Positions 8,234 to 16,385 of a stretch of 64,000 bases of DNA are shown piece after piece (position 1 is the stretch's first letter; every line of letters begins with the position of its first letter). Position numbers and translations under genes: made by a program. The stretch is from Nitrospirota bacterium. GTDB lineage: Bacteria > JACPQY01. The stretch is taken from contig JACPAV010000019.1 of NCBI GenBank assembly GCA_016180645.1, positions 118,481 through 182,480 of the forward strand. Direction: 5' to 3'. The notes beneath the pieces were generated by a model, which was given only the letters and a program-made list of their open reading frames with translations, ran no database searches and had not been told where the DNA came from.

Positions 8234-8352
8234 CGCTCATGGTTCGACAAGCCCTTCGGCAAGCTCAGGACCTCATCAGGCCCTGAGTCAATCGAAGGGC
8301 TCACCACGAGCGGAAAGCAATCCGCTCGTCCTGAGCCTGTCGAAGGACGAAG
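8234..8352. repeat. Palindromic intergenic repeat
   Basis: The gap between larB and rlmN contains a complex repeat built of TTCGACAAG, AAGCTCAGGAC and their inverted forms (GTCCTGAGCCTGTCGAA at 8328-8344), plus a perfect hairpin ACGAGCGG-8-CCGCTCGT at 8306-8329. Sequences of this type are widespread as short dispersed repeats in environmental bacteria. No gene is seen in 8218-8380. Confidence 0.65.
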
Positions 8353-8380
8353 TTGCATGGGCAATGCGGGCATCAATAGT

Positions 8381-9523
8381 TCATCCGCCGATCTTGAGAC
8401 TTTCCTGTTGACCCGATGACTCCATCGTCCCATGACCAGATTCCGCCATCACGGCCAACTGCCCGCAGGCCGCCAGGATATCCCGGCCCCGGCTCTTCCT
8501 CACCAGCGCGCGCACACCTCCCTGAGTTACGCCGTAGGAAAAACGCGCCAACTCGTCGTCCGTCGGCCTCTCGAAAGGAAGATCCGGCGACGAATTGAAC
8601 GGGATGATATTGACCCTTGCCCGAACCTGCCCGGCGATCTCCCCCAGGGCCCTCGCATCCTGATCGCTGTCGTTGATTCCCCGCAGCAGAACGTATTCGA
8701 ACGTCAGCCTGGCGCGCGACTGCTCCCGGAATCTCCTCGCGGCCGTGAGGAGTTCGGCCAGCGGATATTTCTTGTCCACCGGCATGAGCCGACTCCTCAG
8801 ATCATCCCTTACGGCATTGATGGATAGCGCCACGTTCACCTTCACATCCGACAGCCACTCCAGCGCGGGAACCACTCCAACGGTTGAAACGGTGATCCTC
8901 CGGGGCGAAAGGCCGACTCCCTCCTTATGAACAAGATTCAGAATGGCGCGCCGCACCGCATCCCAATTGTCCGTGGGCTCTCCCATCCCCATGAACACCA
9001 GGTTGAGTCCCTCGAACCCCGTCTTCGCCGCCGCCTTGTCCTCAACCGCAGTGAAAACCTGCGCCACAATTTCTCCGGCCGTCAGGCTTCGTTTGAGCCC
9101 CATCAGCCCCGTGCGGCAGAACACACAGCCAAACGCGCATCCCACCTGGCTTGAAAGGCACAACGTCCGGCGCGGTTCTCGATCAGGACTCCTCTCGCCG
9201 CCTGCGGGGAGAAGCGAAGCGGGGCTCCGATCCTCCTCGGGAATGCAGACCGACTCGATGGCCTCCCCATCGGTCAACTCCAAAAGCCACTTCACCGTCC
9301 CATCGGATGCCACGCGCTTCTCCCGCACTTTGAGCCGCTGGATCCGGTACGCGGCGTCCAAACTCTCGCGAAACGAGGCAGGGAGGTTGCTCATCTCTTC
9401 GAATCGCCGGGCCCCACGCGCATAGATCCATTGCCAGACCTGCCGCGCACGGTACGCGGGCTGCCCCAGGGAGGCCAGCGCGGCCGTCAGTTCCTCCATA
9501 CCGAGATCCAGGATGTTGTGCAT
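8381..9523 (-). CDS. rlmN: 23S rRNA/tRNA adenine C2-methyltransferase RlmN
   Basis: 380 aa radical-SAM enzyme that methylates C2 of A2503 in 23S rRNA and A37 in some tRNAs. The [4Fe-4S] motif CAFGCVFC (C-x3-C-x2-C) lies near residue 125. Other family segments are GQPAYRARQVWQWIY at the N-terminus, LVFMGMGEPTDN, STVGVVPAL, VNVALSINA and INIIPFNSS-type VNIIPFNSSPD; a conserved Cys occurs in the C-terminal region (ILAACGQL). The start at 9523 is where the family begins; no SD precedes it but TATAAT lies 9 nt upstream. Between IPEEDR and TLCLSSQVGC there is an extra 20-residue stretch (9167-9226) absent from typical RlmN, encoded by a palindromic GC-rich sequence. Confidence 0.92.
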   Translation of the reverse strand: MHNILDLGMEELTAALASLGQPAYRARQVWQWIYARGARRFEEMSNLPASFRESLDAAYRIQRLKVREKRVASDGTVKWLLELTDGEAIESVCIPEEDRSPASLLPAGGERSPDREPRRTLCLSSQVGCAFGCVFCRTGLMGLKRSLTAGEIVAQVFTAVEDKAAAKTGFEGLNLVFMGMGEPTDNWDAVRRAILNLVHKEGVGLSPRRITVSTVGVVPALEWLSDVKVNVALSINAVRDDLRSRLMPVDKKYPLAELLTAARRFREQSRARLTFEYVLLRGINDSDQDARALGEIAGQVRARVNIIPFNSSPDLPFERPTDDELARFSYGVTQGGVRALVRKSRGRDILAACGQLAVMAESGHGTMESSGQQESLKIGG

Positions 9524-9532
9524 GGGGAGGGG

Positions 9533-9538
9533 ATTATA
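9533..9538 (-). promoter_or_regulatory. rlmN: -10 element of rlmN
   Basis: Perfect TATAAT on the minus strand, 9 nt before the rlmN ATG. A start site 6-7 nt downstream would place the 5' end within 0-3 nt of the ATG, suggesting a leaderless message. The -35 region is weak (TTCCTT at 17 nt). Confidence 0.5.
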
Positions 9539-9572
9539 ATCCGTCCTCCTCTCCAAAGGAACATACGCGGAC

Positions 9573-9601
9573 TTGACCCCACATCGATCCTCCGCTACAT
9601 A
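9573..9601 (+). promoter_or_regulatory. Promoter for the PfpI-transketolase operon
   Basis: TTGACC at 9573-9578, a 17-nt spacer, TACATA at 9596-9601. The predicted start, about 9608, is 3 nt before the ATG at 9611. GAGGGG at 9602-9607 could act as Shine-Dalgarno only if transcription began further upstream. Confidence 0.6.
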
Positions 9602-9610
9602 GAGGGGCAA

Positions 9611-10141
9611 ATGAACCCGAGCTCATGCCGCGCCGCCATCCTGGTCGAGGATCTCTACCAGGACCAGGAAGTCTGGTATCCGCTCTTCCGGCTCAGAGAG
9701 GCCGGCGCCAAAGTCAGCGTCCTCGGAACCGGCTCGAAGACCACCTACGCCAGCAAGCACGGCTACCCCATTCAGGTGGACGGCAAAGTGGATGACGCCA
9801 AGGCCGGCGATTTTCAATGCGTCATTATTCCCGGCGGGTACGCACCCGACATCCTCCGCCGCTACGAAGGGGTCCTCCGATTTGTTCGAGACGCGGATCA
9901 ACGGGAAGCCGCCATCGGTTCCATCTGTCATGGACCCTGGGTCCTCTGCTCCGCGAACGTCCTCAAGGGACGCCGCGCGACGTGCTTCCACGCCATCAAG
10001 GACGACGTGGTGAACGCCGGCGCCACGTACTCCGATGAAGAAGTCGTTGTGGACCGCAATCTGGTCACGTCCCGAAAGCCCGAAGATCTTCCGGCCTTCA
10101 TGAGAGAGATCCTCAAGCTCCTGGAAACGAGGAAATCATGA
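9611..10141 (+). CDS. DJ-1/PfpI family protein
   Basis: 176 aa. Class I glutamine amidotransferase-like fold. The nucleophile elbow is SICHGPWVL near residue 104 with Cys as nucleophile; VIIPGGYAPD near 76 and ILVEDLYQDQEVWYPLFRLREAG at the N-terminus are typical of the PfpI branch (intracellular protease/deglycase). The start at 9611 gives the family length; the frame is open to 9431 but that part is antisense to rlmN. Its TGA overlaps the ATG of the transketolase gene (ATGA). A role in repairing or clearing glycation damage near sugar metabolism is possible but not shown. Confidence 0.88.
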   Translation: MNPSSCRAAILVEDLYQDQEVWYPLFRLREAGAKVSVLGTGSKTTYASKHGYPIQVDGKVDDAKAGDFQCVIIPGGYAPDILRRYEGVLRFVRDADQREAAIGSICHGPWVLCSANVLKGRRATCFHAIKDDVVNAGATYSDEEVVVDRNLVTSRKPEDLPAFMREILKLLETRKS

Positions 10142-11031
10142 GCGCGCCATCCCTTTCGCTGTCCGCCGTCCCCACGCCGCCCTCCTCTCATCGCCTGTCT
10201 CCACAGGATCTGGCCCTGCTGAAGAAAACCGCATACGAGCTCCGGAAGGATGTCGTCACCATGGTCTATCGCGCGAAGTCCGGCCATCCCGGCGGAGCGC
10301 TGGGGCATCTGGACGTGCTCTGGGTCCTCTTCGCCAAGTTTATGCGTCACGATCCGCGCAATCCCAAGTGGCCCGACCGTGACCGGTTTGTCCTCTCGAA
10401 CGGCCACACCTGTCCCGGCATCTACTCGGTTCTCGCGCACTTCGGATACTTCCCACGCGAGGACCTCTGGACCTTTCGCAAAATGGGCAGTCATGTCCAG
10501 GGCCACATCTCCAGCAAGCACACGCCCGGCGTGGAGACCGACGGCGGATCCCTCGGCATGGGTCTCTCGCAGGGAAAGGGAATCGCCATGGCCACAAGGC
10601 TCGATGGACGGCCCTCCCGCGTCTACGTCCTCATGAGCGACGGGGAACAACAGGAGGGCCAGACGTGGGAAGCGGCCATGGGCGCCGCCCACTACAAAGT
10701 GGACAACCTGTGCGGGATCGTCGACTACAATCGCATTCAGATCGACGGCCCTCTTCCTCAGATCAAGGACGTCGCGCCCCTCGCCGCCAAGTACAAAGCC
10801 TTCGGATGGGAAGTGTTCGACATTGATGGGCACGACTACGAACAAATCTATGATGCCCTCTCCCGCTGCGGGGAGGTGCGCGGTCGCCCCTCCGTGATCA
10901 TCTCCAACAACATCCCCGGTAAAGGAGTCTCCTACATGGAGAACACCTACAAGTGGCACCACGGCAGCCCCACGCCGGAGCAGTACGAACAGGCCATGAA
11001 GGAGCTCGATGCAGTTATCCATTCCCTCTAA
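10138..11031 (+). CDS. Transketolase, N-terminal subunit
   Basis: 297 aa, the thiamine-diphosphate binding half of a split transketolase of the non-oxidative pentose phosphate pathway. Seen are KSGHPGGALGHLDVLWVLF near residue 44, DRFVLSNGH, the GSLGMGLSQGKGIA segment near 140, and the ThDP/metal motif MSDGEQQEGQTWEAAMGAAHYKVDNL with its GDG-like SDGE...N pattern. The partner follows with a 23-nt overlap, so the two chains are made stoichiometrically. Split transketolases are common in archaea and many anaerobic or environmental bacteria. Confidence 0.93.
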   Translation: MSAPSLSLSAVPTPPSSHRLSPQDLALLKKTAYELRKDVVTMVYRAKSGHPGGALGHLDVLWVLFAKFMRHDPRNPKWPDRDRFVLSNGHTCPGIYSVLAHFGYFPREDLWTFRKMGSHVQGHISSKHTPGVETDGGSLGMGLSQGKGIAMATRLDGRPSRVYVLMSDGEQQEGQTWEAAMGAAHYKVDNLCGIVDYNRIQIDGPLPQIKDVAPLAAKYKAFGWEVFDIDGHDYEQIYDALSRCGEVRGRPSVIISNNIPGKGVSYMENTYKWHHGSPTPEQYEQAMKELDAVIHSL

Positions 11032-11971
11032 GGAACAGGCCTTCACACGCGATGCCTACGGCGACGCCCTCGCCGAAGTCGGCGCCCTTTACAAAGACGT
11101 CGTCGCTCTGGATGCGGATCTCTCCTCCTCCACCAAAACCGCCATCTTTGGAAAGAAGTTTCCCGAGCGGTTCTTCAACATGGGCGTCTCCGAAGCCGAT
11201 CTCATGTCCACGGCGGCCGGCATGGCCCGATCCGGGAAGATCCCTTTCGCCAGCACGTTCGCCATCTTCGGCGCCGGCAAGGCGTGGGAAATGATCCGCC
11301 AGTCCATCGCCTATTCCTCGCTGCCCGTACGGATCGTCCTGACCCACGCCGGGGTGACCGTCGGAGAAGACGGCGCCTCCCATCAAATGTTGGAGGATCT
11401 CGCCTTGATGCGCGCCCTCCCGAACATGACCGTGATCGTTCCAGCCGATGCCGTGGAAACCCGGAAGGTCATCCACGCCGTGGTCGATCTCCCCGGCCCG
11501 GCGTACGTCCGCCTCTCCCGCAACAAATCGCCCGTGTTCCTTCCCGCCGACTACGATTTCCACATCGGCAAAGCCACGGTCCTCCGGGAGGGCCGCGACG
11601 TCAGCCTCATCGCCTGCGGACAGCTCGTGTACCCCGCTCTGGAAGCCGCGGAAATCCTCCACTCGCAGGGTATCCAAGCACGTGTGGTCAATATGTCCAC
11701 CCTCAAGCCCATCGATGCGGACACGATCGCAACCTGCGCCCGGGAAACGCGCGGAATCGTCACCTTGGAGGAGCACAACGTCATCGGCGGGCTCGCCGAA
11801 GCGGTATCGCGCGTGCTTGCCGCACGACAACCGGCCCGACTCCATCCCATTGCCGTGCAGGACCGATTCGGCCTCTCCGGCACGGCCGAGGAGCTTCTGG
11901 CCTTCTTCGGCTTCACGAAGGAAAAGATCGCCGAACAGACCCGCGCGTTCGTCGCCTCTTTGGGCGCCTGA
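11009..11971 (+). CDS. Transketolase, C-terminal subunit
   Basis: 320 aa. Holds the pyrimidine-binding and C-terminal domains: VALDADLSSSTKT near residue 30, FFNMGVSEADLMSTAAGMARSG near 55, HAGVTVGEDGASHQMLEDLALMRALP near 112, VYVRLSRNKSP-type AYVRLSRNKSP, and EEHNVIGGLAEAV near 252. AAGGAG stands 4 nt before the ATG at 11009 inside the end of the upstream subunit gene. It completes a three-gene operon with the PfpI protein. Confidence 0.93.
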   Translation: MQLSIPSKEQAFTRDAYGDALAEVGALYKDVVALDADLSSSTKTAIFGKKFPERFFNMGVSEADLMSTAAGMARSGKIPFASTFAIFGAGKAWEMIRQSIAYSSLPVRIVLTHAGVTVGEDGASHQMLEDLALMRALPNMTVIVPADAVETRKVIHAVVDLPGPAYVRLSRNKSPVFLPADYDFHIGKATVLREGRDVSLIACGQLVYPALEAAEILHSQGIQARVVNMSTLKPIDADTIATCARETRGIVTLEEHNVIGGLAEAVSRVLAARQPARLHPIAVQDRFGLSGTAEELLAFFGFTKEKIAEQTRAFVASLGA

Positions 11972-11982
11972 AGCGCGTTTGC

Positions 11983-12036
11983 GTGTCATGCTGAATTCGT
12001 TTCAGCATCCGGAAACATCCTGAAACAAATTCGGGA
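11983..12036. repeat. Imperfect palindromic repeat before ftsE
   Basis: GTCATGCTGAATTCGTTTCAG at its left and CTGAAACAAATTCGGGACGAC at its right form an imperfect inverted repeat of about 20 bp with a short centre. It resembles dispersed GTCATGCTGAA..-type repeats found in many bacterial genomes. It may also act as an attenuator or terminator between the transketolase and ftsE genes. Confidence 0.55.
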
Positions 12037-12047
12037 CGACACCCAAC

Positions 12048-12707
12048 ATGGTCCAACTCCACCACGTCTTCGCAGGATACGGAAAAGATTCTCCCGCCCT
12101 GCACGATCTCACCTTCAAGCTCGAAAAAGGGGAGTTTGTCTTTCTGACCGGACCGAGCGGCGCCGGGAAGACCACTCTCCTCCGGATCCTGTACGGCGAT
12201 GTCCGACCCGCCGCGGGACAAGTCCTCGTGGGCGGCCGAAACCTGGGCCGGATTCCGCCTCGTGAAATTCCCTACCTCCGCCGCACGATCGGTGTGGTTT
12301 TCCAGGATTTCCAGTTGCTCCCGCATCGAACGGTCTTCGACAACGTGGCCCTCCCTCTCGAGATCCGAAGCTTCCCCCAAAGGGAAATCCATAGGCGCGT
12401 CACCGGAATCCTGAAGGTCGTGGGGCTCGCCCACCGTATGGAAGCTCCCGCGGAAAAACTCTCCGGAGGGGAACAGCAACGCACCGCCATCGCCCGAGCC
12501 ATCGTCGGGGAGCCTTCACTTGTCCTCGCCGACGAGCCGACCGGCAATCTGGATGACGCGCTGGCCGCAGAAATCATGGAGCTCTTCGAGCGAATCAACT
12601 TCAAGGGCTCCAGCGTCATCGTGGCCACACACAACCGCTGGCTTCTTCAGGAATATCCCCGCCGGACGCTGACCCTGGACAAGGGCCGCCTCGAGGCCGA
12701 GAGCTGA
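12048..12707 (+). CDS. ftsE: Cell-division ATP-binding protein FtsE
   Basis: 219 aa ABC ATPase that with FtsX controls septal peptidoglycan hydrolysis. Walker A GPSGAGKTTLL near residue 35, Q-loop VFQDFQLLPHRTVFDNV, signature LSGGEQQR near 139, Walker B LVLADEPTGNLD near 157, H-loop ATHNR near 192. The Q-loop and NVALPLE pattern are FtsE-type. ftsX follows 5 nt after its stop, and envC comes next, giving the complete FtsEX-EnvC module. Confidence 0.95.
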   Translation: MVQLHHVFAGYGKDSPALHDLTFKLEKGEFVFLTGPSGAGKTTLLRILYGDVRPAAGQVLVGGRNLGRIPPREIPYLRRTIGVVFQDFQLLPHRTVFDNVALPLEIRSFPQREIHRRVTGILKVVGLAHRMEAPAEKLSGGEQQRTAIARAIVGEPSLVLADEPTGNLDDALAAEIMELFERINFKGSSVIVATHNRWLLQEYPRRTLTLDKGRLEAES

Positions 12708-12712
12708 AGATC

Positions 12713-13606
12713 ATGGAGCGACTCCTATACTTCCTCGGGCGGACGTGGAGGCAACTCCGCTCGGCTACGGCCCTCAACCTTCTCAGCCTCCTGACCTTCG
12801 CGATCAGCATGACGATCCTCTCCGTCTACGCCCTGCTCTTCACCAACTTGTCCGAACTCACCCAGGTGTGGAACCGCCGGATCCAGATCCACGCTTACCT
12901 CAAGGACGGCCTCAAACCCGACGACGCTGAAGCCATACGCCACACCCTCCTCACCCTCCCGGGCGTGCGGGAGGCCGCCTACATCTCCAAGGATGAGGCC
13001 ATCCGGGAGGTCCGGTCAAACCTCGGCGATTCGGCCAGCTTCCTCGAAGGGATCGAATCGAATCCATTTCCGGCCTCCTTTCAAGTCTCCCTCGAGCCCC
13101 GCTACCGGCATCCCGATCGCATTCGAGAGATCGTCGACCGCATCCGGCGCATGGAGGGAATCGAGGACGTCGAGTACGGTGAGTCCTGGGTCCGCAAGTT
13201 TTCCTCGATCCTCTCCATTCTGCGCGTGGGGGGTTATCTCCTCGGAGCGGCCCTCTTCATTGCCGTCGTCTTCATCGTCTCCAATACCATTCGCTTGTCC
13301 TTCCTTTCAAGAATGGACGAGATATCGGTCATGAAGCTCGTCGGCGCCACACCGACCTTCATCAAGATCCCTTTCTACCTCGAAGGGACCCTCCTCGGAC
13401 TTGTCGGCGGTCTTTTGGGCCTGCTTTTCGCCTACGCCTTCTACGTGGCGACCAGTAATCGCATCGATGTCTCCCTCTTTCTTCTCCTGGGCGGTGAAAC
13501 CTTCAGCTTCTTCACTCCCACAGGGCTGTCGGGCATACTCCTTCTGTCTTCCGGGCTGGGACTTCTCGGCAGCGCGCTCTCCCTCGCCCGCGCCCTGAAG
13601 TACTAG
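12713..13606 (+). CDS. ftsX: Cell-division membrane protein FtsX
   Basis: 297 aa integral membrane partner of FtsE. An N-terminal TM (LLSLLTFAISMTILSVYALLF) is followed by the periplasmic loop of about residues 50-160, which binds the hydrolase activator, and three further TM segments (about 172-195, 218-245, 262-290). PFPASFQVSLEP and YGESWVRKFSSI are typical of the large periplasmic loop and its end. ATP-driven movement of FtsE is transmitted through this loop to EnvC, encoded next. Confidence 0.93.
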   Translation: MERLLYFLGRTWRQLRSATALNLLSLLTFAISMTILSVYALLFTNLSELTQVWNRRIQIHAYLKDGLKPDDAEAIRHTLLTLPGVREAAYISKDEAIREVRSNLGDSASFLEGIESNPFPASFQVSLEPRYRHPDRIREIVDRIRRMEGIEDVEYGESWVRKFSSILSILRVGGYLLGAALFIAVVFIVSNTIRLSFLSRMDEISVMKLVGATPTFIKIPFYLEGTLLGLVGGLLGLLFAYAFYVATSNRIDVSLFLLLGGETFSFFTPTGLSGILLLSSGLGLLGSALSLARALKY

Positions 13607-13758
13607 GAACATGTAACGAAATGGATATTCAGCCCAAGTCGTTCGCAGGCTTAAGCCTGCGCCTACCTCGGATCCACCTCTTGGGTAGCCGCGGGCCATG
13701 TTCAACGCCGCGCCATCCGTGGCGCGGCGACATATCATGGTCCCATACCCTCCGTGGC
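13607..13758. repeat. Intergenic hairpin cluster between ftsX and envC
   Basis: Three palindromes: CGCAGGC-TTAA-GCCTGCG at 13644-13661 followed by CCTACC; CGCCGCGCC-ATCCGT-GGCGCGGCG at 13706-13729, a 9-bp perfect stem; and CCCATACC-CTCCGT-GGCATGGG from 13742, running into GGGC-TTCA-GCCC at 13762-13773. The 13696-13742 part resembles 4030-4086. The frame of envC is open through this region, but the repeat origin makes it unlikely to be coding. Confidence 0.75.
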
Positions 13759-14934
13759 ATGGGGCTTCAGCCCGCGTCCTCCAGGAATCTCTTGCAGACG
13801 TCATTCAACGCGGGACTATTCATGGCTCTCCTCGCCGTCTCAACGCCTCTCCAAGCCGAGCCGCCATCACGCACTCTTTCGGAACTGCAACGGGTCCAGA
13901 ACGAAATGAAGGAGGTCCAGGACGTCCTCGGCCGAATCAATAGGGACGAAACGCGCATCCTCAAGGAACTGGAGGATATCGATCGGCGCGTCCAGACGAC
14001 CCGCCGCGACCTTACACGCCTTCAGGGCGAATTGCGGCGCCGCACCCGCGAGGTGGCCGGGCTGAAGAAGGACCGGGAGAACCTTCGCAAAGGGCTCAGG
14101 CGAAAGGAAGTCGAGCTCACCCTCCGATTGCGGGCGTTCTACAAGTTTGGTAGGATGAGTTGGATCAAGATGATCCTCAATCCTTCCGATCTGGAGGTGA
14201 TTCCTCGCCAAGTCAAATATATGGTTTCGCTCGCCGAGTACGACTCCAGCCGAATCCGGGGCTATCAGAAGGATCTGACCGTTCTCCGACGCAAGGAAGC
14301 CCGTCTGGAAGAGGCCAAGCAGGTGGTTGTCGTCCGCCTGGGCGAGCTTCAGCAGGAACAGAAGAAGCTCGACGCCGATCGGCGGAAGAAGGTTGCCATT
14401 CGCTCCGAACTCTCCGCCCAGAAGGAACTGAACCAGAAGCTGCTCAGTGAGTTGGAAAAGGCCGCACAAGAACTGCAACACATGTTCGATGTGTTCGACG
14501 CGCAGCCTCGTCGCGACACCGGATGCGACCTGGCCCAGGCCAAGGGCCGGCTCACCTGGCCCGTTCACGGCAGCATCGTCACCGGCTTCGGACCTCGATT
14601 CGATTCGTCCGCCGGTGTAACCCTTCATTCCAACGGCATCGAGATCGCCGCCGCCGCGGGCACCCAGGTTCGCGCCGTCTGCGACGGCCAGGTGATTTTC
14701 GCCGACTGGTTCCGCGGCTACGGACAACTCGTCATTCTTTCCCACGGAGACCACTACTACTCCGTCTATGGGCATGCCTCGGAACTCCTCAAGCAGAAAG
14801 GCGACCTGGTCGTGCAGGGCGAACCTCTGGCCATCACCGGAGAGAGCGGTAGCGCGTCCACGACGGGCGTCTACTTCGAAGTCCGCCACCGGAATTCCGC
14901 CATGGATCCGCTCGATTGGCTCACGGCGCCATGA
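13759..14934 (+). CDS. envC: Septal murein hydrolase activator EnvC-like protein
   Basis: About 391 aa: signal peptide (hydrophobic stretch AGLFMALLAVS, cleavage near PLQA-EPP), long coiled coil (about residues 40-250, rich in Glu, Arg, Lys and Leu) and a C-terminal LytM/M23 domain (about 262-391). The zinc site is degenerate: the HxxxD motif reads HSNGIE, and the usual HLH before FEVR is replaced by VY (GVYFEVRH), as in E. coli EnvC, so it should activate amidases rather than cut itself. Position after ftsEX supports this. The start is uncertain: ATG 13759 lies in a repeat; TTG 13792 with AGGA five nt upstream is an alternative. Confidence 0.85.
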   Translation: MGLQPASSRNLLQTSFNAGLFMALLAVSTPLQAEPPSRTLSELQRVQNEMKEVQDVLGRINRDETRILKELEDIDRRVQTTRRDLTRLQGELRRRTREVAGLKKDRENLRKGLRRKEVELTLRLRAFYKFGRMSWIKMILNPSDLEVIPRQVKYMVSLAEYDSSRIRGYQKDLTVLRRKEARLEEAKQVVVVRLGELQQEQKKLDADRRKKVAIRSELSAQKELNQKLLSELEKAAQELQHMFDVFDAQPRRDTGCDLAQAKGRLTWPVHGSIVTGFGPRFDSSAGVTLHSNGIEIAAAAGTQVRAVCDGQVIFADWFRGYGQLVILSHGDHYYSVYGHASELLKQKGDLVVQGEPLAITGESGSASTTGVYFEVRHRNSAMDPLDWLTAP

Positions 14935-14994
14935 CCCCGCAACTCCGATGAAATCTCAAATCTCCAATCTGAAATCCCCGCTGCGGGGTGCACC

Positions 14995-16248
14995 TTGACC
15001 TCCCGTCGCGCCCTCTTCACGGTATTCATCCTTGCCGTGGGTCTCACCATGGCGCTCACTCCCGCGTGGATCGGTCCCTCCTTCCTCCGCGCGAAGGAAG
15101 ACGACCACTACCAGAAACTCAAGATCTTCTCCGAAGCCCTCGACTATGTGGAGAAGAACTACGTCGAGGAAGTCGAGTTCGACAAACTCGTGGGCGGCGC
15201 CATCGACGGCATGCTCCGTTCCCTCGATCCCCACAGCTCCTTCATGAGCAAGGACATGTACCAGGAGATGCAGATTGAAACATCCGGCCAGTTCGGGGGA
15301 CTCGGTATGGAAATCACCATGCGCGACGGCATCCTCACGGTCGTTTCACCCATCGAGGAAACACCCGCCTTCCGGGCCGGAATCCAGGCCGGCGATCGAA
15401 TCCTGCTCATCGATAATGAGTCGACGGCCCAAATGAGCCTCATGGACGCGCTGAGAAAGTTGAGAGGGCCAAAAGGGGCAAAAGTCTCCCTCAGCATCAT
15501 CCGAGAGGGCGTCGATGAGCCCAAGGCGTATACGCTCACCCGGGACATCATCAAAATCCAGAGCGTGAAATGGGCCGACCTCAACGACGGATACGGGTAC
15601 CTCCGGGTTCGTTCTTTTCAGGAGGGCACGAGCAAGGAAATCGAGGCCGCACTGACCAAAATCGAGAAGAGTCCCACTCCACTGAGGGGCGTCATTCTCG
15701 ATTTGCGCAACAATCCCGGCGGCCTGCTTGAGGAGGCGGTGAACGTCAGCGACCTGTTCCTTGAGGCCGGGGACATCGTGACGATCAAAGGGAGGCGCGT
15801 CGCCAAGAAGACGTACACGGCTAAGAACGACGGCAAGCATCCCGCCTTCCTCATGATCGTTCTCGTCAACAAGGGCTCCGCCAGCGCCTCGGAGATCGTG
15901 GCTTCCGCCCTGAGGGAGAACAACCGTGCCCTGCTTCTGGGGGCTCAGACCTTCGGGAAAGGCTCGGTACAGACCATCGTCCCCTTGGAAGACGGTTCCG
16001 CCATCCGCGTCACCACCGCCTTGTATTACACGCCCAAAGAACACTCGCTCCAGAACAAAGGGGTGATCCCGGACATTCAGGTGGACGAAAAGGAGCTGTA
16101 TGCGAAGGCCGCCGGGGCCGATGGCAAGGGGCAGGATCAGGACGTCGTCCGCGCTTACGATCCCGCGCACGACCCGGTCGTGGGCAGGGCTCTGGAGCTC
16201 ATCAAGAGCTGGGAGATCTTTTCAGCCGCTCTGAAGAAAGACAGTTGA
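14995..16248 (+). CDS. ctpA: Carboxy-terminal processing protease (S41)
   Basis: 417 aa periplasmic serine protease of the CtpA/Prc family. An N-terminal signal or anchor (FTVFILAVGLTMAL), a helical region with LRSLDPHSSFMS, a PDZ domain (about residues 93-175: GGLGMEI, AGIQAGDRIL) and the protease core. The Ser/Lys dyad is in NKGSASASEIVA and TFGKGSVQT; DLRNNPGGLLEEAV is conserved. The start is a TTG at 14995 with GGGGTG upstream. It lies between envC and a yibQ-like gene, so it probably trims envelope or peptidoglycan-hydrolase proteins. The 60-nt gap before it has an AAATCTCAAATCTCC-type dispersed repeat. Confidence 0.93.
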   Translation: MTSRRALFTVFILAVGLTMALTPAWIGPSFLRAKEDDHYQKLKIFSEALDYVEKNYVEEVEFDKLVGGAIDGMLRSLDPHSSFMSKDMYQEMQIETSGQFGGLGMEITMRDGILTVVSPIEETPAFRAGIQAGDRILLIDNESTAQMSLMDALRKLRGPKGAKVSLSIIREGVDEPKAYTLTRDIIKIQSVKWADLNDGYGYLRVRSFQEGTSKEIEAALTKIEKSPTPLRGVILDLRNNPGGLLEEAVNVSDLFLEAGDIVTIKGRRVAKKTYTAKNDGKHPAFLMIVLVNKGSASASEIVASALRENNRALLLGAQTFGKGSVQTIVPLEDGSAIRVTTALYYTPKEHSLQNKGVIPDIQVDEKELYAKAAGADGKGQDQDVVRAYDPAHDPVVGRALELIKSWEIFSAALKKDS

Positions 16249-16282
16249 CCCCACCACCTGGAACGCCGCGCGAAGCGTGCAG

Positions 16283-16335
16283 GGGAGCAGCTTTAGCTGC
16301 TCCCAAGCAGGGAGGACCTGAAGGTCCTCCCCTAC
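16283..16335. repeat. Double hairpin repeat
   Basis: GGGAGCAGC-TTTA-GCTGCTCCC at 16283-16304 and GGGAGGACC-TGAA-GGTCCTCCC at 16310-16331, then CCTAC. It has the same two-hairpin design as 7342-7392 but different, compensated stem bases. It sits between ctpA and the yibQ-like gene. Confidence 0.7.
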
Positions 16336-16385
16336 AGCAGGTGAGTATTGGGACGCACTCGGATCCCAACCCCCGGAGGGGCCCG

